A stretch of 43,623 nt of DNA from an uncultured Bacteroidota bacterium. GTDB lineage: Bacteria > Bacteroidota > Bacteroidia > Chitinophagales > LD1. Made by a program: the position numbers and the translations under genes. How positions within the stretch are numbered: position 1 is the stretch's first letter; the number at the start of each line of letters is the position of its first letter. The DNA lies in contig CAIOTH010000021.1 of assembly GCA_903861145.1 (NCBI GenBank), positions 1 through 43,623 on the forward strand, in the 5' to 3' direction. Below, one piece after another: positions 26,020 through 34,566 of this stretch. Below the pieces are notes generated by a model that made no database searches, was not told where the DNA came from, and saw only the letters and a program-made list of their open reading frames with translations.

Positions 26020-26469
26020 ATGGAACTAATACTTATAAAAGATGTGGAAAAACTCGGCTTCGCTGACGACCTGGTAAATGTTCGTCCCGGATTCGGATTA
26101 AACTATCTGATACCACAAGGCTTTGCAGTTGTAAAAAGCGACGGCAACCTGGCACAACTTTCAGGCAGAGTAAAGGCCCGCGAAAAACGCGAAGCCAAAT
26201 TGCTTGAGCAGTTTAATGAAATATCTGCACGCTTAACCAGCGCTACCATTAAAATTGGTGCAAAGGTTGGTACTACCGGTAAAATTTTTGGTAGCGTTTC
26301 GGTTTACCACGTGGCCGAAGCTATTAAGAATCAATTACAAGTTGAAGTTGACCGCAGAAAAATAAAGATTACTGAAGGCGAAATTAAGCAACTAGGCACT
26401 TATACTGCCGAAGTTGGTTTAGGTTCAAGCCACAAGGTTACTGTTACTTTCGAAGTAGTAGCTGAGTAA
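26020..26469 (+). CDS. rplI: 50S ribosomal protein bL9
   Basis: Large-subunit protein bL9, bound near the L1 stalk base. The 149-residue protein has the N-terminal domain MELILIKDVEKLGFADDLVNVRPGFGLNYLIP, a long connecting helix, and a C-terminal domain with KIFGSVSVYHVAEAI and RRKIKI. It follows rpsR by 27 bases with no SD, and the operon ends at the hairpin 26510-26545. Confidence 0.97.
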   Translation: MELILIKDVEKLGFADDLVNVRPGFGLNYLIPQGFAVVKSDGNLAQLSGRVKAREKREAKLLEQFNEISARLTSATIKIGAKVGTTGKIFGSVSVYHVAEAIKNQLQVEVDRRKIKITEGEIKQLGTYTAEVGLGSSHKVTVTFEVVAE

Positions 26470-26509
26470 GCAATTTATTGAATGTGCGGGTAACCGCATA
26501 CTGAAATAC

Positions 26510-26545
26510 AGTCCTTGTCGTTTAATGCGGCAAGGACTTTTTTTT
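26510..26545 (+). terminator. Terminator of the ribosomal operon
   Basis: agtccttgtcg (26510-26520) pairs with cggcaaggact (26528-26538) over 11 bp with one G-T wobble and a seven-base loop, followed by a T-run to 26545. Confidence 0.9.
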
Positions 26546-26570
26546 AAAGCAAAAATTGACCCACTTTTTA

Positions 26571-27137
26571 ATGCCATCGAGCCATAACATAGTAAAGCTT
26601 ACCGTTGTGGCGGTGCTATGTACCGTGTGCTCATTGGTCTCAAATGCCCAGCTTAATTATGATTACACAGCGGGCCGTTTCCTGATTAAGGGGAAGGTAG
26701 TTGATATGAATAGCCATTCAGCTATACCGCTTGCTAACATCAGGATATTTGGCACTAACCGCGGCCTTACCTGCGATAATGAAGGCAACTTTAATATGTA
26801 TGTATCGAAAAGAGATACACTTGAGTTTTCATCCACCGGTTATATTGCCAAGGCTTACAGGGTTTCGTCATGGGATTCGTCGCAATATTATACGCTTCAA
26901 ATTGAGTTAATACATGATTTTATTAAGCTAAAGGAGGTAACTATTTATCCTTTTAAGGATGTGGATGAGTTTAAAAAGGCCTTTGTTGATACCAAGGATT
27001 TACGAAAGGACTTTTTGGGTATTGCGCCACCCAAGTATAGCAACATAACCCCTAAGGCCAAGTTCTCGAACCCCATATCCTTTCTATACGACCGGCTTAA
27101 AAAGCGCGGCGCAGCAAACCCGGATTTTAAGCCGTAA
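26571..27137 (+). CDS. Exported carboxypeptidase-regulatory-like domain protein
   Basis: A 188-residue protein from the ATG at 26571; the frame is also open from a TTG at 26556. A signal peptide ends around SNAQ (about residue 26). Residues about 38-112 are a carboxypeptidase-D regulatory-like beta-sandwich (IKGKVVDMNSHSAIPLANIRIFGT, CDNEGNFNMYV, STGYIAKAYRV), the same fold as the N-terminal module of the receptor at 8256 but without plug or barrel. A basic C-terminal tail follows (YDRLKKRGAANPDFKP). Such stand-alone proteins are common in Bacteroidota and of unknown function. Confidence 0.85.
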   Translation: MPSSHNIVKLTVVAVLCTVCSLVSNAQLNYDYTAGRFLIKGKVVDMNSHSAIPLANIRIFGTNRGLTCDNEGNFNMYVSKRDTLEFSSTGYIAKAYRVSSWDSSQYYTLQIELIHDFIKLKEVTIYPFKDVDEFKKAFVDTKDLRKDFLGIAPPKYSNITPKAKFSNPISFLYDRLKKRGAANPDFKP

Positions 27138-27194
27138 AATTCTGCCGGGACTTCTAATAACTAAGAGGATTACACAGGGTGATGATATGTATAG

Positions 27195-27239
27195 AACCCG
27201 GTTAGATTAAGTTTTAGTTATTTTACATAAAACCCGGTT
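27195..27239. repeat. Two direct copies of a 9-base dyad before the DinB-like gene
   Basis: AACCCGGTT occurs at 27195-27203 and 27231-27239, 36 bases apart. Each copy is itself a dyad (AACC, one base, GGTT). The second copy ends 1 base from the ATG at 27241. They may be operator half-sites or chance. Confidence 0.4.
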
Positions 27240-27240
27240 T

Positions 27241-27774
27241 ATGAACGCCAAACTGCAACAACAATTTAACGACCTTGAAGAAAGCCGTAAAGCATTGTTT
27301 TATGATTTGCGCGGCCAGGATGATACTATTATCAATAAAAAACCATCGGGCGAGGCATGGAGCATTGCGCAGGTTATGGAACACCTGATTATGTCGGAAG
27401 AGTTGTCGTTGAAGTATTTGCAGAAGAAGACACTCGATACTTCGAAGGCCCAGGTTGCAGGCATAGGCAGCCATTGGAGGTTTTTTCTTACCCGTACGGT
27501 TTTTGTGATGAACATAAAATATAAAGCCCCGAGCCTTATAAACCCACCTGCGAATTTTGTTTCCATAAAACAGTTGGAGGAAAGGTGGAAAGCGGTGCGC
27601 AGCGAGACCCTAAAGTTATTGAACCAGTTGCCTGAGGCAGATCTTAAAAAAGAGATTTGGAAACATGCCATTGCAGGCAAAATGAATATTGAGCAGATGC
27701 TGGCGTTTTTTGCCATTCACTTTAACCGGCATAGAAAACAGGTTTACCGCACCCTGGAAGAAGTAGTTTTGTAA
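27241..27774 (+). CDS. DinB-superfamily protein
   Basis: A 177-residue four-helix-bundle protein of the DinB/YfiT-like superfamily, many members of which are metal-dependent thiol transferases or stress proteins. The metal triad is visible: H48 in VMEHLIMSE, then H160 and H164 in AIHFNRHRKQV. N-terminal SGEAWSIAQVMEHL is typical. Cytoplasmic, no signal peptide. Transcribed alone, preceded by two AACCCGGTT dyads. Thiol cofactor and substrate unknown. Confidence 0.85.
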   Translation: MNAKLQQQFNDLEESRKALFYDLRGQDDTIINKKPSGEAWSIAQVMEHLIMSEELSLKYLQKKTLDTSKAQVAGIGSHWRFFLTRTVFVMNIKYKAPSLINPPANFVSIKQLEERWKAVRSETLKLLNQLPEADLKKEIWKHAIAGKMNIEQMLAFFAIHFNRHRKQVYRTLEEVVL

Positions 27775-27901
27775 GTTTTTTTTGCGGCGGGCCGATTACA
27801 ATTTTTCCGATTTAGAAACGACATCATAATGTAGCGAAAGAGATTGTATGAAGTGAAAAATTCGCTGTAAAAAGCTTAAAAATTATTTCAGGAAAAGATT
27901 G

Positions 27902-27930
27902 TTTGAATAAAACAAAGCAGAGTAGTTTTG
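27902..27930 (+). promoter_or_regulatory. Promoter of the acylase gene
   Basis: TTTG at 27902-27905, a 17-base spacer and TAGTTTTG at 27923-27930 fit the Bacteroidota consensus. The leader to the ATG at 27985 would be about 50 bases. Confidence 0.6.
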
Positions 27931-27984
27931 CGTTGTATTTCCGGCCAAAAATTTATTTACCTTCCCGCGTAACGTTTTTATTGT

Positions 27985-30144
27985 ATGATGAATAAGTATA
28001 CTTATAAGACCAGCTTCGGTCTTTTACCCCGGTTTAGTATATTACTGGTAACCCTTTTAGGATTATTTTATAGCTCGCAAGCACAGGCCCAGACTAATGT
28101 TTTGAACATAGATATTGTAAGAGACAAATGGGGCGTGCCACATATTTTTGGAAAGACCGATGCCGAAACGGCCTATGGACTGGCCTGGGCAACAAGCGAA
28201 GATGATTTTAGAACCGTGCAGCGTATGTTGCTGGCTGTAAAGGGTAAACTGGGAGAGGTTGACGGACAGGGTGGTGCAATACTTGATTTTTTGGCTTTTA
28301 TTGCCGGTGTAGAAAAAGTAGTTAATGAGTCCTACGACACTGCGTTTTCGGCTGCGTATAAAAAGACGATTGAAGGATATGCTGAGGGGTTAAATGCCTA
28401 TGCCTCGACACATCAGGGCGAAATATTGCGCAAGGGGGTTTTTCCGGTTACCTCGAAGGATATTATTAAGGAATACGTATTGACCAACGTGCTTCTTACC
28501 AGCGTTTACCTTGACATACAGAAAATTTTTACGGGGGACATAAGGTTGTATGAGGAGAACTATCCGCAGGGTTCGAATGCGCTGGCATTTAACCGCAACA
28601 GGACTACAGATGGTAAAACCTATTTAGCCGTTAATTCTCATCAACCTTTAGAGGGAATGTTTTCGTGGTACGAAGCCCACATTAACAGTGAGGAGGGATT
28701 GAATATGCTGGGAGGAACTTTTCCCGGTGGGTCGAGCATTTTTGTGGGGACTAATCCTAACCTGGGTTGGGCATGTACGCTTAATCACCCCGATATGGAT
28801 GATGTGTACAAATTGGATATGAACCCGCACAAAAGCCTGCAATACTGGTTTGACAACCACTGGGAAACGTTGGAGGTGCGCAAAAAAACGGTGAAGGTTA
28901 AGCTGGGCCCAATACGCTTACCAATTACAAAAACTTTTTACTGGAGCAAATACGGAACCACGCTTGAAAGCCACGGTAATTATTACGCCGTGCGCTTTGC
29001 CGCCAATATGGATATTAAAAGTGCCGAGCAGCTTTACCACATGAACAAGGCCAAAAGCTTTAGCGAGTGGCGCAACATTATGCGCATGAACCACATACCG
29101 GGCATGAACTTTATGTATGCCGACCGTGCTGATACCATATTTTATGTAAGCGCAGCGCAAATGCCTTACCGTAACCCGGCTTATAATTGGAAAAAGGTAT
29201 TACCCGGTAATACAGCACAGACCCTTTGGCCCAATCGTTTTCATTCTTTCGATTCTATACCACAAATGCTTAACCCGGGCTGTGGTTATATGGTAAGCAC
29301 TAATAACTCGTGCTTTGATGTGGCTAAACAGGGATACAATTTAAAGGCTGAAACATACGATCCCACTTTTGGCTATGGCACTGAAAAGAACAACCGTAGC
29401 ATTATGGCGCATTACATGATTGGTAAAATGGATAGGTTGAGTTACGAGGACTTTAAGCACGTAAAGTTTGACCGTACATTTAATGATAGCATGTACGATT
29501 ACAACCTTGACAATGTAATATGCATGATGAATTTAAGCCCTGTAAAATATCCGGAGCTGGCCGATGCTATTGAGGTAATAAGGAGCTGGAACCATAAAAG
29601 CGACCCGGATAACAAGGAATGCTCTTTAGTTTCGTTCGCGATGTATAATATTATTGATATTATAAGCGCCAAGGGCGATAACTACGAGAATAACCGGTTT
29701 AAAGAACGGCAATATGCGGAGGCATTACGAGAGGCAAAGCACCATATGATGCAATACTTTGGTGCGTTGAGAGTGCCGCTGGGCGAAGTACAAAAGCATG
29801 TGCGTGGTAATGTGGCATTACCGGTGGGTGGTGTGCCCGAAGTACTTGCCGCTTCTATAACACAGCCCTACAAAAACGGAATGCGTAGAACTTATGTAGG
29901 TGACTCGTATATTGAATTGGTGCGTTATTCAAAAGACTCTGTGCAGATAGAATCGGTGAATGCATTTGGTGCCTCGGCTAAACCCGATAGCCCGCATTAT
30001 ACTGACCAGATGCAAATGTTTGTTGACCAAAGGCTAAAGCCGATGACCCTGGATAAAGATGCAATTTACCGCGATGCGGAAAAGATTTATCATCCCGGTA
30101 AAGAAAAGGAAGAGAGGGACCGGAGATTGGTGATTAAGTTATAG
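27985..30144 (+). CDS. Penicillin acylase-family Ntn hydrolase, AHL-acylase-like
   Basis: A 719-residue S45-family hydrolase, made as a precursor that cleaves itself into two chains. Signal peptide about 1-36. The alpha part begins IDIVRDKWGVPHIFGKTDAE, the standard opening. The nucleophile is Ser197 in YPQGSNALAF, where Gly-Ser cleavage creates the beta chain; AVNSHQPLEG and TFPGGSSIFVGTNPNLGWACT line the active site. The overall pattern recalls PvdQ/QuiP acyl-homoserine-lactone acylases more than classical penicillin G acylase. Periplasmic; could remove acyl chains from signals or lipopeptides. Own promoter at 27902; converges on the 30154 gene with 9 bases between. Confidence 0.9.
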   Translation: MMNKYTYKTSFGLLPRFSILLVTLLGLFYSSQAQAQTNVLNIDIVRDKWGVPHIFGKTDAETAYGLAWATSEDDFRTVQRMLLAVKGKLGEVDGQGGAILDFLAFIAGVEKVVNESYDTAFSAAYKKTIEGYAEGLNAYASTHQGEILRKGVFPVTSKDIIKEYVLTNVLLTSVYLDIQKIFTGDIRLYEENYPQGSNALAFNRNRTTDGKTYLAVNSHQPLEGMFSWYEAHINSEEGLNMLGGTFPGGSSIFVGTNPNLGWACTLNHPDMDDVYKLDMNPHKSLQYWFDNHWETLEVRKKTVKVKLGPIRLPITKTFYWSKYGTTLESHGNYYAVRFAANMDIKSAEQLYHMNKAKSFSEWRNIMRMNHIPGMNFMYADRADTIFYVSAAQMPYRNPAYNWKKVLPGNTAQTLWPNRFHSFDSIPQMLNPGCGYMVSTNNSCFDVAKQGYNLKAETYDPTFGYGTEKNNRSIMAHYMIGKMDRLSYEDFKHVKFDRTFNDSMYDYNLDNVICMMNLSPVKYPELADAIEVIRSWNHKSDPDNKECSLVSFAMYNIIDIISAKGDNYENNRFKERQYAEALREAKHHMMQYFGALRVPLGEVQKHVRGNVALPVGGVPEVLAASITQPYKNGMRRTYVGDSYIELVRYSKDSVQIESVNAFGASAKPDSPHYTDQMQMFVDQRLKPMTLDKDAIYRDAEKIYHPGKEKEERDRRLVIKL

Positions 30145-30153
30145 CCACTAATT

Positions 30154-31659
30154 TTAGAACTGATACCTGAATCCGCCACTAAGGCCCAGATTGTATTTGT
30201 ATTTATCCTGCACACCTACTTTTTGCAAGGCCATGTAAAACAAAGACTCAGCAAAGAACACAAAATGCTTTTGCACTATAAACTCGGCACCCGCTGAGGT
30301 ATAGAAGGAAGCATAGTATCGTTTGGCATGGTTAAGTGAAACATCATAAGTACTGTAATAACTTGAATGCGATAATGAATTAGCAAAAGCCGCAGGGTCC
30401 TGGTTGCCGGTAAATTGTGTTTGCGAGGGGAGCAGTCCGCCGGTACCGGTAAAAATATTGAAGGCATTGTTGTACTGATAGTTAAAAGTCTCTTTTAGTT
30501 TGATGTGGTTGATAACACCTGCAGCCATGTAAAACCTGAATTTTGGTTTACTGATGGCATAAGCTTTTACACCAATCGGAATTGTTAGTTCGGTAATATT
30601 AGAAGAATAGCTGCTTAGCCCGGTGGGGTAAGTAGTTTTGGCATCAAGTACCTTAAAAGATGTTTGAGAGAAGAGGATGGAGTTGGTAATTGCTAAACGC
30701 TTAAAAAACATAAAGTCATGAGTTAACCCTACCATGTAGGATGGAGAATGGTCAAACACATCGGCTGCAGTGGCACCGGTTTGATAGCCGAGTGTTGTGC
30801 CGGTGATATTAGCTGCTGCACCCACAGAATAAACAAAGAACTTTTTCTTTAATTTCTTCAGGTTGACATCGTCATCATCTTTTTTCTTCATATTATCTTC
30901 ATCATTTGGGTTACCGGAAGGGAACTCAAAAGCAAGAATGGGGTCCATGGATATCGGGTCTAACAACTTTGCTCTCTCATTGGTGCCGGTGGATTGCGCC
31001 AATACTTCGTTTGTATTGGAACCGTTAAGGGTAGTTGAGGCGTTGGCAGTTAGTGCTTCGCTCTTAACATTACTGTCAGATTTTTTTGCTTTGTGATTAT
31101 GCTTCGTTCGGATACTTAATTCGTTACCCGATTTTGCAAGGACGGTTGTTGTTGGTTTGACCGTTTGCGCTCTCAATGATTTTGCTTTTGAGGCATTGAG
31201 GTTTTGGGCAGTTTTAGAAGAAAGCTTTTTATCCGTTGATGAACCACTCGCGGGTTTGGGACTTTGAACGGAATTACCATTACTAGATCCATCATTTTGG
31301 TTAGCGCTATTTGCAAGCGGAGTTACATTGTTGGTTGAATTAACATTAGTTGAGTTTATATTCTGAGTAGAAGTCCCGGTATTAAAACCGGTAGGTGTTT
31401 CAGTATTGCCGTTTGAAGTTTTGTTCAAAGCCAAAGGAGTGTTCGTGATGCTTTGGTGATTCCCAAATTGATAAAAGCCTAAAATACCGGTAGCCAATAA
31501 CAGGCACGCTGCTACACCACCAAACCACCACCAAAAGAGTGCCCGTGGTTTGCGGTCTTCATCCAGCATTGATTCCATTTGCTCCCAGGCTTTGGGATCA
31601 AAGGGAAACTCCGCACCCCGGAGTTTATCCCGCATCTCTTTATCTGAGTTATTTTCCAT
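30154..31659 (-). CDS. Putative anti-sigma factor with linker and C-terminal outer-membrane barrel
   Basis: A 501-residue protein in three parts. Residues 1-40 are cytoplasmic and acidic with FPFDPKAWEQMESML, a tip common in Bacteroidota sigma-linked genes. One transmembrane helix follows (about 41-63). Residues 66-272 are low complexity, rich in Asn, Ser and Thr, then Lys/Asp (KKKDDDDVNLKKLKKK). The last 230 residues look like an outer-membrane beta-barrel (GYQTGATAADVF, YMVGLTHDFMFFKRLAI) ending in Phe (GGFRYQF). Its start overlaps the ECF sigma gene by 11 bases. It could link outer and inner membranes; anti-sigma role is inferred from the gene pair. Confidence 0.78.
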   Translation of the reverse strand: MENNSDKEMRDKLRGAEFPFDPKAWEQMESMLDEDRKPRALFWWWFGGVAACLLLATGILGFYQFGNHQSITNTPLALNKTSNGNTETPTGFNTGTSTQNINSTNVNSTNNVTPLANSANQNDGSSNGNSVQSPKPASGSSTDKKLSSKTAQNLNASKAKSLRAQTVKPTTTVLAKSGNELSIRTKHNHKAKKSDSNVKSEALTANASTTLNGSNTNEVLAQSTGTNERAKLLDPISMDPILAFEFPSGNPNDEDNMKKKDDDDVNLKKLKKKFFVYSVGAAANITGTTLGYQTGATAADVFDHSPSYMVGLTHDFMFFKRLAITNSILFSQTSFKVLDAKTTYPTGLSSYSSNITELTIPIGVKAYAISKPKFRFYMAAGVINHIKLKETFNYQYNNAFNIFTGTGGLLPSQTQFTGNQDPAAFANSLSHSSYYSTYDVSLNHAKRYYASFYTSAGAEFIVQKHFVFFAESLFYMALQKVGVQDKYKYNLGLSGGFRYQF

Positions 31660-32218
31660 ATGCAGTTAGATTCACTTTGTTTTGTTCAATAATCATGGCC
31701 TGTAAATTTGCACGGGCCTTGGCCAAGTTTGATTTTGATGTTCCTTCATTAATTCCCAATAGTTCGGCTATCTCACCATGATTATAGCCTTCAACCACAT
31801 ACAAGTTAAATACCGCCCGATAAGCTGGGGTAAGCTTGTTTACCAATTCCATTATATCGGCGGCACTCATTTCGCTTACTACATCTGAAGTATCTTCAAC
31901 ATACACCGATTTCTCTATATCGCTGTGCGCGTGGCGCATCTCGCTTCGCAGGTAGTCGATGGCGGTGTTAACCATGATGCGATAAATCCAGGCCTCGAGG
32001 TTCCCCCCCCTTTTGCTAAACGATTCGATAGTTTTGAAGACTTTGAAAAACCCCAGGTTCATTATTTCGGTAGCCTGCTCGCGGTGCGATGAATAACGCA
32101 TGCAGACTCCCATCATCTTACCAAAATAGCGTTCATACAACCGCTTTTGGGCAAGACGCTCGTTTTTTATGCATCCCCTGATGAGTTCTTCTTCCACTTT
32201 GCTGAACGAGATATGCAT
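31649..32218 (-). CDS. ECF-family RNA polymerase sigma factor (second)
   Basis: A 189-residue ECF sigma factor. Region 2 covers about 20-90 (EQATEIMNLGFFKVFKTIESF, LEAWIYRIMVNTAIDYL); region 4 covers about 120-175 (LTPAYRAVFNLYVVEGYNHGEIAELLGINEGTSKSN). Its end overlaps the anti-sigma-like gene by 11 bases, so the pair is translationally coupled. Codons in region 2 include a run of eight G on the coding strand (positions 32003-32010), a possible slippage site that would silence the gene. Confidence 0.93.
   Translation of the reverse strand: MHISFSKVEEELIRGCIKNERLAQKRLYERYFGKMMGVCMRYSSHREQATEIMNLGFFKVFKTIESFSKRGGNLEAWIYRIMVNTAIDYLRSEMRHAHSDIEKSVYVEDTSDVVSEMSAADIMELVNKLTPAYRAVFNLYVVEGYNHGEIAELLGINEGTSKSNLAKARANLQAMIIEQNKVNLTAYGK
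32003..32010 (-). repeat. G8 run inside the sigma factor gene
   Basis: Eight C on the plus strand (eight G in the coding strand) encode the Arg-Gly-Gly of KRGGNLEAW in sigma region 2. A one-base slip would shift the frame and truncate the protein. Confidence 0.85.
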
Positions 32219-32275
32219 GAAATTAGAGTAAATTGACCAAAACCGGGTTATTAAATCCTTGTGCTATAACATTCA

Positions 32276-33580
32276 TTAATTTGCCGTTACCGGTATTGTG
32301 CTAAGCAGGGTTATGTTTTGCAAATTACTGTAATCATATTGGTAGATACCGCTAGTACTGGTCATCAATAAATGTTTGTTATAAGGTATAACATCAAACG
32401 AATTGATATTACTGAATTGAGCGATCATGTTTTTGCCTACATTATTGATGTCGCTGGTGTTATAGACTTTAAGCCCGTCCTTCGAATCGCAAATAAACAG
32501 GGTTTGAGCATCAACGCCAATTCCTTTGGGGTCGGTCATTGGTACTGTACTCACTAATTGAGGATTGCTAAGGTCGCTGATATCCACTATATCCAATTCG
32601 TTTACGTTCACATGGCAAGGAGCATCGCCGCTCAAAGTAAAATAAGCGTAGTGGTCATCAACTACAACCGGGTCGCAAGCCGTAACGTGGCTGTAAATGG
32701 AGATATAATTCGGGTTTTGCGGATTTGAGATATCGTAAATGTAAAACCCGGAATTGGAGCCGAGGAAAAGATGACCATTATAAGGGAATATGGTTTCAAT
32801 GCCTCCGTAAAGAGACCCGGGATTTCGATCGGCTACATGCGTAGGAGAAGTGCCATTGGTTATGTCGTAAACACGCAAGGTTACATTGTCAACTATATAC
32901 AAAGTATTGCTTACCACTGTAAAACGGGATGTTGAACCACCAATGCCGGGGGTGTTGCTATTAATGTTCGGAGTATTTGCCGAGGTGCCGGCACCTGTCA
33001 TTGGAGCAACACCGTTATTGAAGTTGTCGTACATTATCATCGGTCTGCCGTTGCTACAATCCTCACTAATCTTTTGAGTGATCATTTTCTTAGTCCAGCT
33101 TACAACCACGCCCTGGCTTGAATCGGCGTAATAACCATTGCTGCTACAATTGTAAGGCAGGGCCGACTGAGTTCTGTTAACGAGTGCGATGTTGGTGATG
33201 TTGGTGATGTTGAAGGCAAGTAAATCAACATAGCTATCCGCATACAACATATTGCCATTAGTAGCCAGGTCCAGGTTGCCCGGTATGGTTATAAATGCAA
33301 TGTTTTGAGGGGATGCAGGATTTGTATTATCAATTACGTGAATGCCCTGGTTAATTTCGTTGACTAAAAGATAGTTTCCTTTTATGTAAATCTTACCGGG
33401 ATTTTTAAGCGGCTGTGCAGGTCCGGTTTTAACTCCGCCGCGCATATCGGCGTAGCTCATATATACGGGCACGTATGTTGCATAGGTCATTGTTTGTGTG
33501 CATTTATCCTTTTTGCATGACGAAAAGTTAAAGGCAACGCCTATAAGTACTGCGGCTGCAATGGTTTGACGAAAGTTCAT
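32276..33580 (-). CDS. LVIVD-repeat lipoprotein
   Basis: A 434-residue surface or periplasmic lipoprotein. The signal sequence ends in a lipobox-like FSSC, so Cys22 should be lipidated by the Lgt-LspA route (lspA lies at 17509). The rest is made of repeated segments such as GIHVIDNTNPASPQNIAFI, LRVYDITNGTSPTHVADR, FYIYDISNPQNPNYISIY and LDIVDISDLSNPQLVS, the LVIVD repeat, expected to form a beta-propeller. FNITNITNIA is encoded by 9-bp tandem repeats near 33190. Function unknown. Separated from the sigma pair by 57 bases. Confidence 0.9.
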   Translation of the reverse strand: MNFRQTIAAAVLIGVAFNFSSCKKDKCTQTMTYATYVPVYMSYADMRGGVKTGPAQPLKNPGKIYIKGNYLLVNEINQGIHVIDNTNPASPQNIAFITIPGNLDLATNGNMLYADSYVDLLAFNITNITNIALVNRTQSALPYNCSSNGYYADSSQGVVVSWTKKMITQKISEDCSNGRPMIMYDNFNNGVAPMTGAGTSANTPNINSNTPGIGGSTSRFTVVSNTLYIVDNVTLRVYDITNGTSPTHVADRNPGSLYGGIETIFPYNGHLFLGSNSGFYIYDISNPQNPNYISIYSHVTACDPVVVDDHYAYFTLSGDAPCHVNVNELDIVDISDLSNPQLVSTVPMTDPKGIGVDAQTLFICDSKDGLKVYNTSDINNVGKNMIAQFSNINSFDVIPYNKHLLMTSTSGIYQYDYSNLQNITLLSTIPVTAN

Positions 33581-33774
33581 AGTGATATTTTTTGGGGTTG
33601 CGAAATTTTGCCTTGATTATGCCTCTGAAACGAGCCGAACACTAAAAGCGTTGCCTTGGGTTCAAAAAAATAATTGGATAAATTTTTTGAGCAGAGGCAA
33701 CCCCTTTCAACTCCGCCACGTTTTGATGTTAAAAAGGAGGGTAAGCTCCCTATTTTTCATTAAACAAATAACTC

Positions 33775-34566
33775 ATGATCAAGAAAATCCTTTTTGTGTA
33801 CTGCCTGTTAACAGCCACCAACTACATCTTCGCACAATCGAATATTGAAGACGTGATTTATTTAAAGAATGGCGGCGTAATAAGGGGCAAGGTTATTGAC
33901 CACGACCCCAGCGGCAAAGTAAAAGTTGAGTTACTGGGCGGTAGTGTATTTGTTTTCCAATCAACCGAAATTGACAGTCTTAAAAAGGAAAATGCCAATA
34001 AAAATAAGCTGCGCGAACTGGGCAAGAATCACTTCAGAAAAGACCGTGGCTACAGAAACATGACTGAACTGGCAATCATTTATGGCGTAAACTTTAAGAA
34101 CGCTCCTACTAATTACGACTACTATAATAGCAACCAGGATGACATTGGACTATCGCTTCAAACAATTAACGGTTACCAGTTTTGGCCCTATTTATTTGTT
34201 GGTGCTGGTGTTGGTATTGATCGCTTTATTACATACCAGCAAACCTTCTCTCCATTTTTTGTGCGGGTGTCGAGCGAATTTTTAAAACGTAAAGTTACGC
34301 CTTATGTTTATTTAGATGGTGGCTATTCAGTTATGTGGAGGACGCCTTCAACAGCGGATATTACATATAAAAACGAGGGCGGTGCCTATACAGCTATTGG
34401 CGGCGGTATTAGAATTTATACCCGTAGCAGAGCATCAGTCATATTAAGCGCCGGTTACAAAATGAATATGAGTACCAGCACATGGTCATATAATTATGAT
34501 AGTTACAGCTATACAACTCAAAGAACCTACCAGCGGTTTGTAATGAACTTTGGGGTTAGCTTTTAA
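33775..34566 (+). CDS. Small outer-membrane beta-barrel protein
   Basis: A 263-residue exported protein, signal peptide about 1-20 (IFAQS). The start of the mature part, IEDVIYLKNGGVIRGKVIDHDP, is a motif seen at the head of many Bacteroidota barrel proteins. A charged stretch (about 65-95) leads into a barrel of roughly eight strands (PYLFVGAGVGIDRF, TPYVYLDGGYSVMW, ILSAGYKMNM), ending in Phe (MNFGVSF), the usual BamA-recognised ending. Its last 11 bases overlap the convergent marR gene. Function unknown. Confidence 0.82.
   Translation: MIKKILFVYCLLTATNYIFAQSNIEDVIYLKNGGVIRGKVIDHDPSGKVKVELLGGSVFVFQSTEIDSLKKENANKNKLRELGKNHFRKDRGYRNMTELAIIYGVNFKNAPTNYDYYNSNQDDIGLSLQTINGYQFWPYLFVGAGVGIDRFITYQQTFSPFFVRVSSEFLKRKVTPYVYLDGGYSVMWRTPSTADITYKNEGGAYTAIGGGIRIYTRSRASVILSAGYKMNMSTSTWSYNYDSYSYTTQRTYQRFVMNFGVSF

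Noticed and set aside
26930-26940. AAGGAGGT inside the 26571 gene
   Set aside because: No start codon follows at a usable distance; it encodes Lys-Glu-Val.
33185-33215. 9-bp tandem repeats in the LVIVD gene
   Set aside because: They reflect the repeated Asn-Ile-Thr of the protein repeat and need no separate explanation.
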